NCBI RefSeq assembly: GCF_003986935.1
Contig: NZ_RJZE01000033.1
Location: 1-62,541, forward strand
Origin: Paraburkholderia kururiensis JCM 10599 = LMG 19447
GTDB lineage: Bacteria > Pseudomonadota > Gammaproteobacteria > Burkholderiales > Burkholderiaceae
DNA: 62,541 nt
Reading direction: 5' to 3'
The translations under genes were made by a program, and so were the position numbers. This document shows positions 35,698 through 43,955 of this stretch, one piece after another; the first letter of the stretch is position 1, and every line of letters starts with the position of its first letter. The notes beneath the pieces were generated by a model. The model was not told the origin of the DNA and did no database searches. It saw nothing but the letters and a program-made list of their open reading frames with translations.

Positions 35698-36375
35698 GTG
35701 ATTCCGGGAAAGACCTTGGTGCGCGTCGCGCTACTCGCGTGCACGTTGATGTTTTCTCAGGTGTCCCTGGCGGACCCTGTTCGTTGTTCGCCGGGGTATC
35801 AGGATTCCACCTGTACACCCGCGCTATCGAATGCGCCGCAGGCGCAGCCGCAATGTCCGAATTCGGCGGGCTGGACGACCGCCGCGGGATCGACCTGGAT
35901 CGGATCACGATGGACACCGCCCACGTGCAATTACCAGGCACAGCCGTCGTGTCCGCCCGGTTATGACGAGACCAGTGACCCGATATGGAACGGCTCCGCT
36001 TGGGTTGGGATGATATGCGCACCTTCCGTCCCACACGTCAGTATCGCGGACCAACAGGCCGCCTGTTTAAGTTACGGACTCGCACACGACTTCTATCCGA
36101 TTCGATGGACGTTCACTCCATACGAGTACAACGGCCCTTATGACGGCACGGGAACGAGCGCCTACAACACATCGGTGCCGTTATTGGCATGGGAGGCAAC
36201 CATCGAGGCTGTGTGGGTGGGCACTGGCAGTTTTCCGCCTCCGGCTAATGCACCAACGCAGATGATCGTCGTTAAAGGAGCGGCGGTGGATGTCTGTTGG
36301 TTCACGCCCGGCACTACGAACCTCGTGGGGCAATACAACCTGACCGGGAATAGCGGAGGCGGGAACGGCGGGTAA
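35698..36375 (+). CDS. Secreted Cys/Trp-rich protein, last gene of the pilus operon
   Basis: A 225-residue protein from GTG 35698, behind a strong GAGGAGAGAGG ribosome site. A signal peptide (LVRVALLACTLMFSQVSLA) is followed by short Cys/Trp-rich repeats (CSPGYQDSTC, CPNSAGWTTAAGSTW, CPPGYDETSDPIWNGSAW) and a C-terminal beta domain ending in a Gly/Asn tail. I do not recognise the family. Its place after pilV, 13 bases away, suggests a pilus-associated surface or tip component. Confidence 0.75.
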   Translation: MIPGKTLVRVALLACTLMFSQVSLADPVRCSPGYQDSTCTPALSNAPQAQPQCPNSAGWTTAAGSTWIGSRWTPPTCNYQAQPSCPPGYDETSDPIWNGSAWVGMICAPSVPHVSIADQQAACLSYGLAHDFYPIRWTFTPYEYNGPYDGTGTSAYNTSVPLLAWEATIEAVWVGTGSFPPPANAPTQMIVVKGAAVDVCWFTPGTTNLVGQYNLTGNSGGGNGG

Positions 36376-36419
36376 TGGCAGGCAGCTTCTAGATTGGCGT
36401 ACGCAGCGACAAAGAAAGA

Positions 36420-36438
36420 CGGCGTCCATTGGACGCCG
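36420..36438. terminator. Terminator hairpin between convergent genes
   Basis: Stem CGGCGTCC / GGACGCCG with loop ATT. On the minus strand it is followed by TCTTTCTTTG, so it best serves the CAP lipoprotein gene, and it may also stop pilus-operon readthrough. Confidence 0.65.
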
Positions 36439-36458
36439 CTCAATTCTTGCCGCTCCGC

Positions 36459-37475
36459 CTACCCGACTATGTTGCCCGTCGTGAAAGTGAAGGTACGAGA
36501 AAAATTCGTACCGTTTATCGTTCCGGTAATCGAGACGGTATAGGTCGTGTTAGGCGACAGCGGCGACGCAGGATATGCCACCGCCTCGAACGCCGGCAGC
36601 AGCTTATTGGGATCGTTCGCGGAATCGAGCAGTTGGAGCGTGACGGTGTGGCTCGATGTGTCCGTCATGCTTGCCGAAGACAAAACCACTGTATCAGACG
36701 GATTCGCTATGACCGCCACTGGCATTCCCCAATTCCCCGAAGTACCCGGAGGAGTTGGCGACTCTCCGCCGCTCGAGTAGGGCACCCCAGTTGTTCCCTG
36801 GCAAGGGAAAGTCAACGGCATGGTGCCCGGCATCGCCTGGAGGGTCGTGGCCATCGCCGAGGCCTGAATTTCCGGGAAACCATTGAACGTCGTTTCATTC
36901 CAGCCAAGGCCAATGTTCGTCGTGGGCCAGACTCCGATGCTCATGTGGTACACGCCGGACAACCAGTCGTACGCGATCTGCTGTCCGTACTCGGTTTCGG
37001 TCAGCTTGGCGTTGGTGTAGAAACCTCCACTTACCCCGATCGACGAGGTTCCGTTCGGATACCCGAAATGCACGGCGCGGTCGTTGTAGGTAACTCCCGT
37101 AAACCCCGCGCTGCCGGACGCCTCACTGTCAGTGATCGTCCCGCCATTCAAGCCCATGTACGCCGCGTGTGCGGCCGTCGCCTGGTCCAACGTGGTGTTC
37201 TCGACCAGGGTGGGGAAACCGCACTGTTGCCGCTGGGCGTTAATCAGATTGAACGCAGCGAGCTGGGCGCTCGTCGCAGCATACTGCGGGGTCGGTACGT
37301 TGCCGCTAGTAGCTGTCTGAGTCGCGGGCGTCGAGCCGGTGCTCGACGATCCCGAGCCGGACCCCGTCGAAGTGCTGCCACCGCCACTGCCGCTGCTGCT
37401 GCCGCCGCCACATGCCGCAAGCAACGCAGCGGCAGCCATCGCGACAGCGGTGAGTGCGGAGATATTCTTCTTCAT
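36459..37475 (-). CDS. CAP/SCP-domain lipoprotein
   Basis: A 338-residue lipoprotein: signal peptide with lipobox LLAAC (Cys ~22), a Gly/Ser/Thr linker (GGGSSSGSGGGSTSTGSGSG), then a CAP domain beginning LAAFNLINAQRQQCGFPTLV. The HAAYMG His, NDRAVHFGY and AYDWLSGVYH His positions agree with the CAP cavity. The C-terminal ~100 residues form an Ig-like beta domain (TTYTVSITGTINGTNFSRTF). CAP lipoproteins are extracytoplasmic and mostly of unknown role; this one is on the opposite strand from the pilus operon. Confidence 0.85.
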   Translation of the reverse strand: MKKNISALTAVAMAAAALLAACGGGSSSGSGGGSTSTGSGSGSSSTGSTPATQTATSGNVPTPQYAATSAQLAAFNLINAQRQQCGFPTLVENTTLDQATAAHAAYMGLNGGTITDSEASGSAGFTGVTYNDRAVHFGYPNGTSSIGVSGGFYTNAKLTETEYGQQIAYDWLSGVYHMSIGVWPTTNIGLGWNETTFNGFPEIQASAMATTLQAMPGTMPLTFPCQGTTGVPYSSGGESPTPPGTSGNWGMPVAVIANPSDTVVLSSASMTDTSSHTVTLQLLDSANDPNKLLPAFEAVAYPASPLSPNTTYTVSITGTINGTNFSRTFTFTTGNIVG

Positions 37476-37627
37476 CGTAAACGTTCCTCGGTTATTGAAA
37501 GCCGCGCACCTCGCGCGAGCCTGAGTTCAGTCTGCCAGGCCCTTTGGGAAGTCAAGTCGCCGCCTCGGTTGCGGGGCGCACTGTATCGCTAACGGTAAGA
37601 CTTTGGAATTTCTTTAAGCGTAAGCAG

Positions 37628-37653
37628 AAAAAACCCGCCACACAGGGCGGGTT
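37628..37653 (-). terminator. Rho-independent terminator for the minus-strand operon
   Basis: Minus-strand stem AACCCGCC / GGCGGGTT with a six-base loop, followed by a T-run (six A on the plus strand at 37628-37633). It lies 19 bases past the stop of the 121-residue membrane protein gene. Confidence 0.85.
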
Positions 37654-37671
37654 CGATGCGCGTCGCATGGA

Positions 37672-38037
37672 TTAAGCCGACGTACGCCGCTTCCTGTGGA
37701 AAATCCGCAGTCCGACGAACGCAACGACCAGCAGCACGGCGGTCGATTGCGGCGCAAGTCTTGCCGCGTGAGGGACGGCCTGCGCCGCCACCCACACTGC
37801 GAACAGCCCAACCAGCGCGCGACCGGTCGTGGGCCGGTTAAGTAACCGCATGAGCCTGCTGGGCCGTTCGTTGGCCCACTGCACGTACTCCTCGTTGATC
37901 ATTTCAAGTCCGAGTTGCTTACCCGGTGCTGCCAGTGCTTCGCGATAAAACTTCTCGTACGCGCCAAAGCGCTCATCGCCGTAGCCGCGAAGCCATGCAG
38001 AGGTGCTTTCACGAACCATCCATGCGAGGTCTTCCAT
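37672..38037 (-). CDS. Small membrane protein, unknown function
   Basis: A 121-residue protein from ATG 38037 with GAGGG upstream; a longer frame to 38205 looks non-coding. The first ~75 residues are soluble and helical (MEDLAWMVRESTSAWLRGYG, KQLGLEMINEEYVQWANERP). Two membrane segments follow (LVGLFAVWVAAQAVPHAA and STAVLLVVAFVGLRIF) and a basic end, KRRTSA. Last gene before the terminator in the operon downstream of the FlhDC-like regulator. No family recognised. Confidence 0.65.
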   Translation of the reverse strand: MEDLAWMVRESTSAWLRGYGDERFGAYEKFYREALAAPGKQLGLEMINEEYVQWANERPSRLMRLLNRPTTGRALVGLFAVWVAAQAVPHAARLAPQSTAVLLVVAFVGLRIFHRKRRTSA

Positions 38038-38048
38038 CGGCTGCGCCC

Positions 38049-38228
38049 TCAGTGAATGGCGCCCGCGCACCACGGGATGCCTGCCACGGCGTCCGTGATG
38101 CAGTGGCCATCCTGCTCGGCGTAATAGGCACCTGTCTCGGGGTGCTGCCAGCCAAACTGGGCCGAGCCGTCTGCACTGAAAACGACAAGCCCCGTCGGCA
38201 GGCAAGCCTGCTCAGCTGCCCCATGCAT
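38049..38228 (-). CDS. Small protein translationally coupled to the FlhDC-like regulator
   Basis: 59 residues (MHGAAEQACLPTGLVV, then FGWQHPETGAYYAEQDGHC). ATG 38228 overlaps the regulator stop (TGATG), so it is probably translated by re-initiation. It has two Cys and a His and a compact hydrophilic character. Function unknown. Confidence 0.55.
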   Translation of the reverse strand: MHGAAEQACLPTGLVVFSADGSAQFGWQHPETGAYYAEQDGHCITDAVAGIPWCAGAIH

Positions 38229-39430
38229 CACTTCACCCCGCCAGCGCGCGCACGCGAGACAAGCCCATTGCTGCACGAAGGGCAGTAGAAGCTGCGCTGC
38301 ATTTCGATCTTCGACTCGTTGTTCGACACGATGTAGTGCGTTGCGCAGCTCCGGCACGGGGCGATCGAGAGGCGCGCGTCGGCGGCCATCGCGCGCGTAA
38401 GGTTATAGCCTCTGTCAGTGGCGAGCAGCGCGCGTCCACCAGGGAATAGCTGGGTATAGAGATCAGCGGCCGCGATGAGTGCCTGCGGCGAATTTGCACC
38501 CATCTGCAGTGCTGCACGATACAGCCAGATGAACACCGTGGAGTGCAGGCGATGCTGGGGCCGCTCAACGGACCACTGGATCGAGTTGGGCAGATTGCCG
38601 CATGGCGAGCGCTTGCCGTGAATGGTCATGTACATCTGCCGCGTCTTGCTCTGGGGCAGCCCAAATAGCGTTGCTGCCGTGCTCGCACGGCACCCGTGAG
38701 CCATCAGCGCGGCCGCGTACATTTCGTGTGTTTCACGCCCGAGACGCAGTTCGGTCCAGCTCGCCGTGTGAGGCAGTTCGCCCGCGCGAAACGGTGTGGT
38801 TGCCATGATGTGGTGAGCCACCTGTTCGACATTCAGCTCGTTCGCTGTGAACTCGAACCAGAAAGCGGGATTCACAAAGCGCCAGCGAAAGAGAGGCAGG
38901 TCGCCGATACGCTCGAGCGCAGCGCGAAGCTTGTAGCCCGGCAGACCGCCGAGATACAGCGCCAGGTCTGGCGTCATGCCGAGCAGCGGCGCGCTCAGCA
39001 CGCTCATGTTGGCCACCGCCTGGACGAGGTCGAGGAACTGGCGGTTGTGGTGCTGGATCGACTGTGTGGTCAGTGCTTCGCGCTGTGCGGGCAGGCGGGC
39101 GCGCAGCTCGTCAACCGTGCGCGTCGTCGACGTGCCATCGACGAAGCAGCGCCAGTCCTCAACCGTCGGTAGTGATGGCGAGAGCATGAGAAACGGCGCG
39201 CCGAGCAGGGTGCGCAGCGATGCCTCGTTGTGTACCAGATGATCGATCTGCGAGACCTCGACCCCGTAGATGGCATTGAAGGTGGGTCGGGAAATGAGCA
39301 CCTGCTTGATATGCTCGACCAGGTCGTAATTGACGGCGAGGATGCGCTGTGCGACCCAGCGCGGCAGGTGCAGTCGTGGGATGGCCTTGTAGTCGTCGGC
39401 CGTTCTCGTGCGGTTGTTCATGGTTTGCAT
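38228..39430 (-). CDS. FlhDC-like transcription activator, apparently a FlhD-FlhD-FlhC fusion
   Basis: 400 residues. The C-terminal ~155 residues (from ~234) match FlhC: AALMAHGCRASTAATLFGL, HGKRSPCGNLPNSIQW, HRLHSTVFIWLYRAALQMG, RGYNLTRAMAADARL, and a zinc site of Cys359/362 and Cys383/386 (CRSC, CPSC). Residues ~128-195 follow the FlhD pattern (FLDLVQAVANMSVLSAPLLG, LALYLGGLPGYKLRAALERI, LFRWRF). Residues ~35-98 show a weaker FlhD-like pattern (YDLVEHIKQVLISRPTFNAI, YGVEVSQIDHLVHNEASLRT). FlhDC-type activators (SetCD, AcaCD) control transfer in some mobile elements, so a role activating this plasmid's operons is inferred. Alternative start: ATG 39421. Confidence 0.8.
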   Translation of the reverse strand: MQTMNNRTRTADDYKAIPRLHLPRWVAQRILAVNYDLVEHIKQVLISRPTFNAIYGVEVSQIDHLVHNEASLRTLLGAPFLMLSPSLPTVEDWRCFVDGTSTTRTVDELRARLPAQREALTTQSIQHHNRQFLDLVQAVANMSVLSAPLLGMTPDLALYLGGLPGYKLRAALERIGDLPLFRWRFVNPAFWFEFTANELNVEQVAHHIMATTPFRAGELPHTASWTELRLGRETHEMYAAALMAHGCRASTAATLFGLPQSKTRQMYMTIHGKRSPCGNLPNSIQWSVERPQHRLHSTVFIWLYRAALQMGANSPQALIAAADLYTQLFPGGRALLATDRGYNLTRAMAADARLSIAPCRSCATHYIVSNNESKIEMQRSFYCPSCSNGLVSRARAGGVK

Positions 39431-39500
39431 TTTTCTTTTCGTAACGTGTGTCTCTTCGTGTGGCCAAAAGCGGCCACAGCCCCGGCGCCCCCGCGCGCGA

Positions 39501-40745
39501 TCAGGCGGCCTTGCGTGCTGCGACTATTTCGGTGTGGAACTTTCCGACGAGGTCCGCCAGCGCCTCGAAGAGCGGCGCGAACCGGCGAGGGTTCCCCTCG
39601 GCGGTGCAGAGCAGCTGCGCGCTGTGGTAACGCTGCACGAATTCACCGAAATGACGGATGAGTTCGTTCAGCTCGCTTTCCACGCGCCGGCCCGCTTCAA
39701 GCGCCGAAGCGTTGGCTTTAAGCTGTGCTTCTATACGGGCGGCTTCGTCGGTGCGCTGTGCGATCTGCTCCTCGAGCTCCTGCGACTTCGCGAGCAGCTG
39801 GTTGAAGTGCTCGTTCATCCGCCGGACGTCCTCTTTCACCTTCGGATCGTCCTGGGCGGGTGGCCGCGTCGTCAATTCAGCCACCTGGCGACGCGCGGCG
39901 TCGAGTTCATGCTCCATGTCGTGCAACTGCTGATTCAGCGCATTCTTGCTCTGCCCAACCAGCGCAAGCTCGTTGCGCAGCCGGTCGCTCGCTGCCTGCG
40001 TTTCTGTCTGCGAGGCCCGCACCTGCTCGATTTCCTGCCGCAGTCGTTCGCTTTCGAGGTTCGCCGAGTTGAACTGCTCAAGCAGGCTTGCGTACTCGTC
40101 GTTCGCGGCTTCCAGTCGCTCCTGGTCGGCGGCAATGCGGTCCTGCTGCTGGCGCAGTACCTGCACGAGCTGCTTGACGGTCCGCGTGGACATTTCGGGA
40201 TTGTCCTTCCTCTTCTCGATGATCGCCTCGACGATGTCGTCGCCAACGTCGTTGCCCAGCAGCGACTGCATATCGGTCAGACGCAGGAATTCGACGGCGT
40301 CCGCGTTATCGTGAAATCGGGCATAGGCTCTCAGGTGCACGCGTATCTTCGATTTGGACATGCGATGCAGCCGTTCCAGATAGGCAAGCGCATCTGTGTT
40401 CGCGCGCTTCGTTGTCGCGGGCGTGTCGCCAAAAGTCACCGCATAGGCTGTTTGCAGCAGCCTTACTGTCTCGCCAAAACGAAAGCCGAGCGTCATGTGC
40501 TCGTGCATGATCCGTCGCACTGATTCGTTGATATCGGTGCTCGTTTGCATCAACTGCTGGATTACGTCAGCCGGCAGCTTGTCCGCAAACATGTCGTGCG
40601 CGACTGTTGAGATTTCCTGTCGTGACGGCAGGTGAATGCTGTAAAGATCCTGGATATCGCTTTCGGCGGCCGGAACAATGGCGCCATCCTCTGGGACGGT
40701 TGGATCGAAGCCGGGATCGAGGGGCAGCTTTTTCTTCGTGCTCAT
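39501..40745 (-). CDS. Long coiled-coil protein, KfrA-like in architecture
   Basis: 414 residues. The N-terminal ~180 are globular, with a helix-turn-helix-like stretch (MSKSKIRVHLRAYARFHDNA). Residues ~190-350 form a nearly unbroken coiled coil (VKQLVQVLRQQQDRIAADQE, SERLRQEIEQVRASQTETQA, LNQQLHDMEHELDAARRQVA). A helical end follows (FAPLFEALADLVGKFHTEIV). A DNA-binding head with a long alpha-helical tail resembles plasmid KfrA proteins that help partition or organise plasmid DNA; the match is architectural only. It lies 70 bases upstream of the FlhDC-like gene on the same strand. Confidence 0.65.
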   Translation of the reverse strand: MSTKKKLPLDPGFDPTVPEDGAIVPAAESDIQDLYSIHLPSRQEISTVAHDMFADKLPADVIQQLMQTSTDINESVRRIMHEHMTLGFRFGETVRLLQTAYAVTFGDTPATTKRANTDALAYLERLHRMSKSKIRVHLRAYARFHDNADAVEFLRLTDMQSLLGNDVGDDIVEAIIEKRKDNPEMSTRTVKQLVQVLRQQQDRIAADQERLEAANDEYASLLEQFNSANLESERLRQEIEQVRASQTETQAASDRLRNELALVGQSKNALNQQLHDMEHELDAARRQVAELTTRPPAQDDPKVKEDVRRMNEHFNQLLAKSQELEEQIAQRTDEAARIEAQLKANASALEAGRRVESELNELIRHFGEFVQRYHSAQLLCTAEGNPRRFAPLFEALADLVGKFHTEIVAARKAA

Positions 40746-40927
40746 GCTCGTTTTTCGTGTGCGGTGTGGTGTTGAGGATGGCGGGTGCTCACAGGGCTAC
40801 GGGCCTTGGGCGGGTGGCCGAAGCGCTCGCCAGTTCGAAGGTGATCGGGCTAGCGTACGCCCGCTTTTCCGTCATGCCGGATCGAAAGATGGTGAAAAAC
40901 ATGCAGCTTTCGCAATCGGGATGCCGA

Positions 40928-41692
40928 TTAATCGGCATTAATTGGACTGACTTGAGGGTTTGCCCGCACACGTTTGCGGTGTTCGTCCAACTTTTCGTCA
41001 GATACCGATGCATTAAGCATAATTGCGTCCCATGCGGTCTTTATATTGACCGGCTTCTGTCCCGAGCGAAGGTATTCGTGTCGACGCATACGAAAGAAGT
41101 AGGCCAGTTCAGTTACATGAAGCAGCGACGGAGAAAGGTCGCCGTCGAGCGAACAGTCGGGCGACGCAAAGACGCCCACGCCCTCGATGCGCCATACGCG
41201 GGGAAGTTTCTCGTTAAGAAAGGCGACCTTGGTGCGGTTCTGTGCGAGCGGCGACCGTCGAGTCTCGCGGGTACCATCGGCACGGACGACTTCAAGATCG
41301 TCGTAACCCATGCCGTGCACAATGCGGCCGCGCCAGTTCTTGGTCTCGATGACGAAAAGGCCGAACGGCGTCACGAGCATGTGATCGATCTCGGCGGTGG
41401 GGAAGGGCGTGCCCGGGGCATGCTCGATTAGCACCGCTCCTGCATGAAGGTGGAAATCATCGCCGCACAGCCACGTAAGCACGCGTCGCAGTTCGGCGTC
41501 GACCACGGCTTCGCCAGTCTCGCCGCGCTGCTGCGCACGGGTGGTTGGCATTGAGCTGGAGGGCGCATATACCGGACCGGAGAAGCGCCAGCCAGGTTCT
41601 TTGCGCGGGGTGCCACGCTTCGAATAGCGGTAGCCGATATAGCCAAGGATGATCACGACAATCAGGCCGAACATGTTTTGTTGCTCCAGCAT
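40928..41692 (-). CDS. Membrane-anchored NERD-domain protein
   Basis: 254 residues. An N-terminal membrane segment (MFGLIVVIILGYIGYRY) is followed by a nuclease-related NERD domain: RGETGEAVVDAELRRVL, then TAEIDHMLVTPFGLFVIETK with the Asp and Glu-x-Lys positions of a restriction-like active site, then NWRGRI. The C-terminal part (LSPSLLHVTELAYFFRMRRH) is also typical. NERD proteins are often plasmid-borne; the usual guess is DNA processing. ATG 41692 is the first start. Confidence 0.85.
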   Translation of the reverse strand: MLEQQNMFGLIVVIILGYIGYRYSKRGTPRKEPGWRFSGPVYAPSSSMPTTRAQQRGETGEAVVDAELRRVLTWLCGDDFHLHAGAVLIEHAPGTPFPTAEIDHMLVTPFGLFVIETKNWRGRIVHGMGYDDLEVVRADGTRETRRSPLAQNRTKVAFLNEKLPRVWRIEGVGVFASPDCSLDGDLSPSLLHVTELAYFFRMRRHEYLRSGQKPVNIKTAWDAIMLNASVSDEKLDEHRKRVRANPQVSPINAD

Positions 41693-42237
41693 GCAATTGA
41701 TGGGGTGATTCGAGTGTGCCAGACGCGGCGCGAAGTCAAGCTCCGGGTCAGTGGGATTTTTCGGCGCGTCGAGGTCGCGAGCCGGTCGCTGCGCGACGCG
41801 CTATAGCAAGAGCGGCTCTTCCGATCGGGAAACTGGAGCGCACGCGGTAGTGCAAGGTGGCCTTGCACCATCAGGTCGCAGGCGAGGACCGGAAAGCTCA
41901 ACAAAAAGTGCAGCTTTTCGGGAAAAGCCGTGCAGGCGCCTGCACGCTATTGCCGCCGGCATAAGCCCCCCAGAATTCGCGATCATTCCAGCACTCGTTG
42001 TCAACTAGGCTCCGCTAACCTGCTCATATTCCCGCGTCTCCGACGCATCGAGCCTGCCGCACGGTTCTCGTGCAGCCCATTCCCTCCACATCCTCTCTCG
42101 CGAGTCCGTTCGCGGTGGCCTCTATCGGGGTTACGGCGTACGCGCTACGCGCTGGATTTCCTTGCCCGATCCGGGCATCGAAACTGCCAGGCAAAGCCTG
42201 GTCATCCCCTTGTGCGTTAATTTTTCTGGAGAGAAGG
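41693..42237. other. Divergent intergenic region with dispersed element copy 3
   Basis: About 545 bases between the NERD gene and the plus-strand operon starting at 42238. It contains an inverted repeat, GTGCAAGG / CCTTGCAC (around 41850-41868), and the 54-bp element at 41891. No gene was found. Confidence 0.5.
41891..41944 (+). repeat. 54-bp dispersed element, copy 3
   Basis: Begins GAAAGCTCAACAAAAAGTGC, carries an internal hairpin GCTTTTC GG GAAAAGC, and ends with the palindrome GTGCAGGCGCCTGCAC (41929-41944). Both arms changed together (GTG/CAC in place of GTT/AAC), which suggests selection for symmetry. Confidence 0.75.
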
Positions 42238-42585
42238 ATGCTGGATCTGCTCAATCCGTATTTCAAGGACGTGCTGACCTCGCCGGCCAAGCTGCTGGCC
42301 TTGTGTCTCGTCGTCTTTCTTGCGTCAACCTCGTTCGTCGTCAGCCTCTTTCTGGCGATGGCTGTTTGCGGCAAGCTCGCGCAGACGCTCAAGCGTAAGG
42401 CGAAGGCTCTCGAAGCTGCTGAAGCCGAAGCGGAGCGCGCGCGCGCCGAGGCTGAACGTGTGGCGGCCCTCGATGCGCTGAAGCAGGCCGCCGCGGTCGC
42501 CCAGCCGGCGCCGCCGGCACCGGCCCGGCAATACGCCAGATCGGCTGTCGTCATCCCCCTGAAGCGCACGGGGACCCACACGTAG
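42238..42585 (+). CDS. Small membrane/coiled-coil protein, unknown function
   Basis: 115 residues from ATG 42238 behind GGAGAGAAGG. One long hydrophobic region (LLALCLVVFLASTSFVVSLF) is followed by an Ala/Glu/Arg helix (AEAEAERARAEAERVAALDA), a Pro/Ala stretch and a basic end. First gene of the SSB/primase operon. No family recognised. Confidence 0.65.
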   Translation: MLDLLNPYFKDVLTSPAKLLALCLVVFLASTSFVVSLFLAMAVCGKLAQTLKRKAKALEAAEAEAERARAEAERVAALDALKQAAAVAQPAPPAPARQYARSAVVIPLKRTGTHT

Positions 42586-42696
42586 GGGTCCCGTCATCCC
42601 TGCACCGCGGCCTTTGTCGCGGTGCACCCTCTACCCGAACCGGGAATCCATTCCCGGCCAGGGGTGCGATTGCCCGGTCCATTCCGGAGCAATCTC

Positions 42697-43128
42697 ATGA
42701 AACAGGACGTCGCTGCCTGGCAGCTTGACATCTTCGGCGGCGAGGCCACTCCGGTACTCGTCGTTCAACCCAGACCCGATCCGCTTCCCGATCCGCGGCA
42801 CTGGAGTCCATCCGTACGCGAGGCGATGGTAGATGCGCTCGTCTCGCTGGCGCGCGACAGCCGCCGCGGCGACCGCATGCCCGAGTCGCTGATGGACTGC
42901 GCAACGATGCTCAGCGAGCGCCTGCGTAACGTGAAAGTCGACGTCGACGACTATCGTGCGACCCTAGGCTGGATCATGGGCTACTGGGCCGGGGCCTTGC
43001 CGTATGAGCACGTCTGCAGCGTCAACGGCATCGATCCCGAAGCGATGCAGCAGGTGATCCTTGACACGCCACTACTTGCGCGTGATCTCGAGGAGCTGCG
43101 CCGAATTTGTTTCGGCTCCCTGCTTTAG
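42697..43128 (+). CDS. Hypothetical plasmid protein
   Basis: 143 residues from ATG 42697 with CCGGAG upstream: MKQDVAAWQLDIFGGEATPV, then a helical domain (VREAMVDALVSLARDSRRGD, DYRATLGWIMGYWAGALPYE). No recognised motif. The 110-base leader contains two hairpins (GCACCGCG / CGCGGTGC and CGGGAAT / ATTCCCG). In line with SSB and primase genes, so a DNA-metabolism role is possible. Confidence 0.65.
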   Translation: MKQDVAAWQLDIFGGEATPVLVVQPRPDPLPDPRHWSPSVREAMVDALVSLARDSRRGDRMPESLMDCATMLSERLRNVKVDVDDYRATLGWIMGYWAGALPYEHVCSVNGIDPEAMQQVILDTPLLARDLEELRRICFGSLL

Positions 43129-43136
43129 GAGGTCTC

Positions 43137-43943
43137 ATGGCTGCGATTCATCTTCTCCGCGCATTTGCCGAACTGTTTCCTTCCTTGTCCCTGGATCCAG
43201 GACATACCGCCCGACCTTCCCCATCACAAACTGTTGCCCCACAGACCCGCGAAGTTGGTCACGGCGCAAGCAACGAGACGTTCGTCTTTATCTGCGGGGT
43301 TCCCCATCTGTTCGTTGACGAGGGGAGCTGCATCGTGCAGTTCCGCCCGGCATTCGACGAGGGGCCGCGCGACACGCCCTTCGGCACCAAGATCCTGCCG
43401 GAGACCGAGCCGCACTGGTCAGTTCTTCGCGAGCATTGCGGTTCGCTGAAAGACGCGATCGCATCTGCGATCCGCGCGGAGGGCACACCGCAAGTCGTGT
43501 CTGCGCCTGGTACCCGGCAGGCGTCGGACGCCGCGGCCCATGCAGGTCGGGTTGAAGCGCCGCTGGCTGCTGGCGACGACGATGTCCGCTCCGAGCCACG
43601 CACCGCACGCGAACGCGCGCCACGTCGTGACGGTCACGGAGCGGCGACTACTGGCCGTGTACTCGGTTGGGGCGAGGAACAGTTCCCGAGCCGCAAGCCG
43701 CAGGGCAAGCCGTTTTACACCTCGTTTGCCATGCACATCGACACGCTGGCGGGAGAGCGCGTCTTGCAGGGCGAAGGCCTGAAGGACGCAATCGCGCAAA
43801 GCGGCTGTTGTGTCGGCGACATCGTCACGGTCAGACGTCTGGAAAAAATCAAGGTACCCGCGTTCACGGACAGTGGGCGCCCCATCATCAGGAACAACCA
43901 GCAGGTCCTCTGGGATAAGTGGCTCTGGTCGATCACACGTTAA
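43137..43943 (+). CDS. Hypothetical protein with a C-terminal beta domain, upstream of ssb
   Basis: 268 residues from ATG 43137 behind a perfect AGGAGG. The N-terminal ~115 residues form one domain (NETFVFICGVPHLFVDEGSC, HWSVLREHCGSLKDAIASAI). An Ala/Arg-rich linker leads to a C-terminal ~100-residue module (YTSFAMHIDTLAGERVLQGE, GLKDAIAQSGCCVGDIVTVR). The pattern 'G-L---A---G---GD-V' recalls small OB-like modules in plasmid primase/relaxase proteins. Its place 12 bases before ssb supports a DNA-processing role; otherwise unknown. Confidence 0.65.
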   Translation: MAAIHLLRAFAELFPSLSLDPGHTARPSPSQTVAPQTREVGHGASNETFVFICGVPHLFVDEGSCIVQFRPAFDEGPRDTPFGTKILPETEPHWSVLREHCGSLKDAIASAIRAEGTPQVVSAPGTRQASDAAAHAGRVEAPLAAGDDDVRSEPRTARERAPRRDGHGAATTGRVLGWGEEQFPSRKPQGKPFYTSFAMHIDTLAGERVLQGEGLKDAIAQSGCCVGDIVTVRRLEKIKVPAFTDSGRPIIRNNQQVLWDKWLWSITR

Positions 43944-43955
43944 CAGGAGTTTTTC

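Noticed and set aside
40607..41431. 274-codon plus-strand frame opposite the NERD gene
   Set aside because: The minus strand has the NERD active-site pattern; the plus frame has none.
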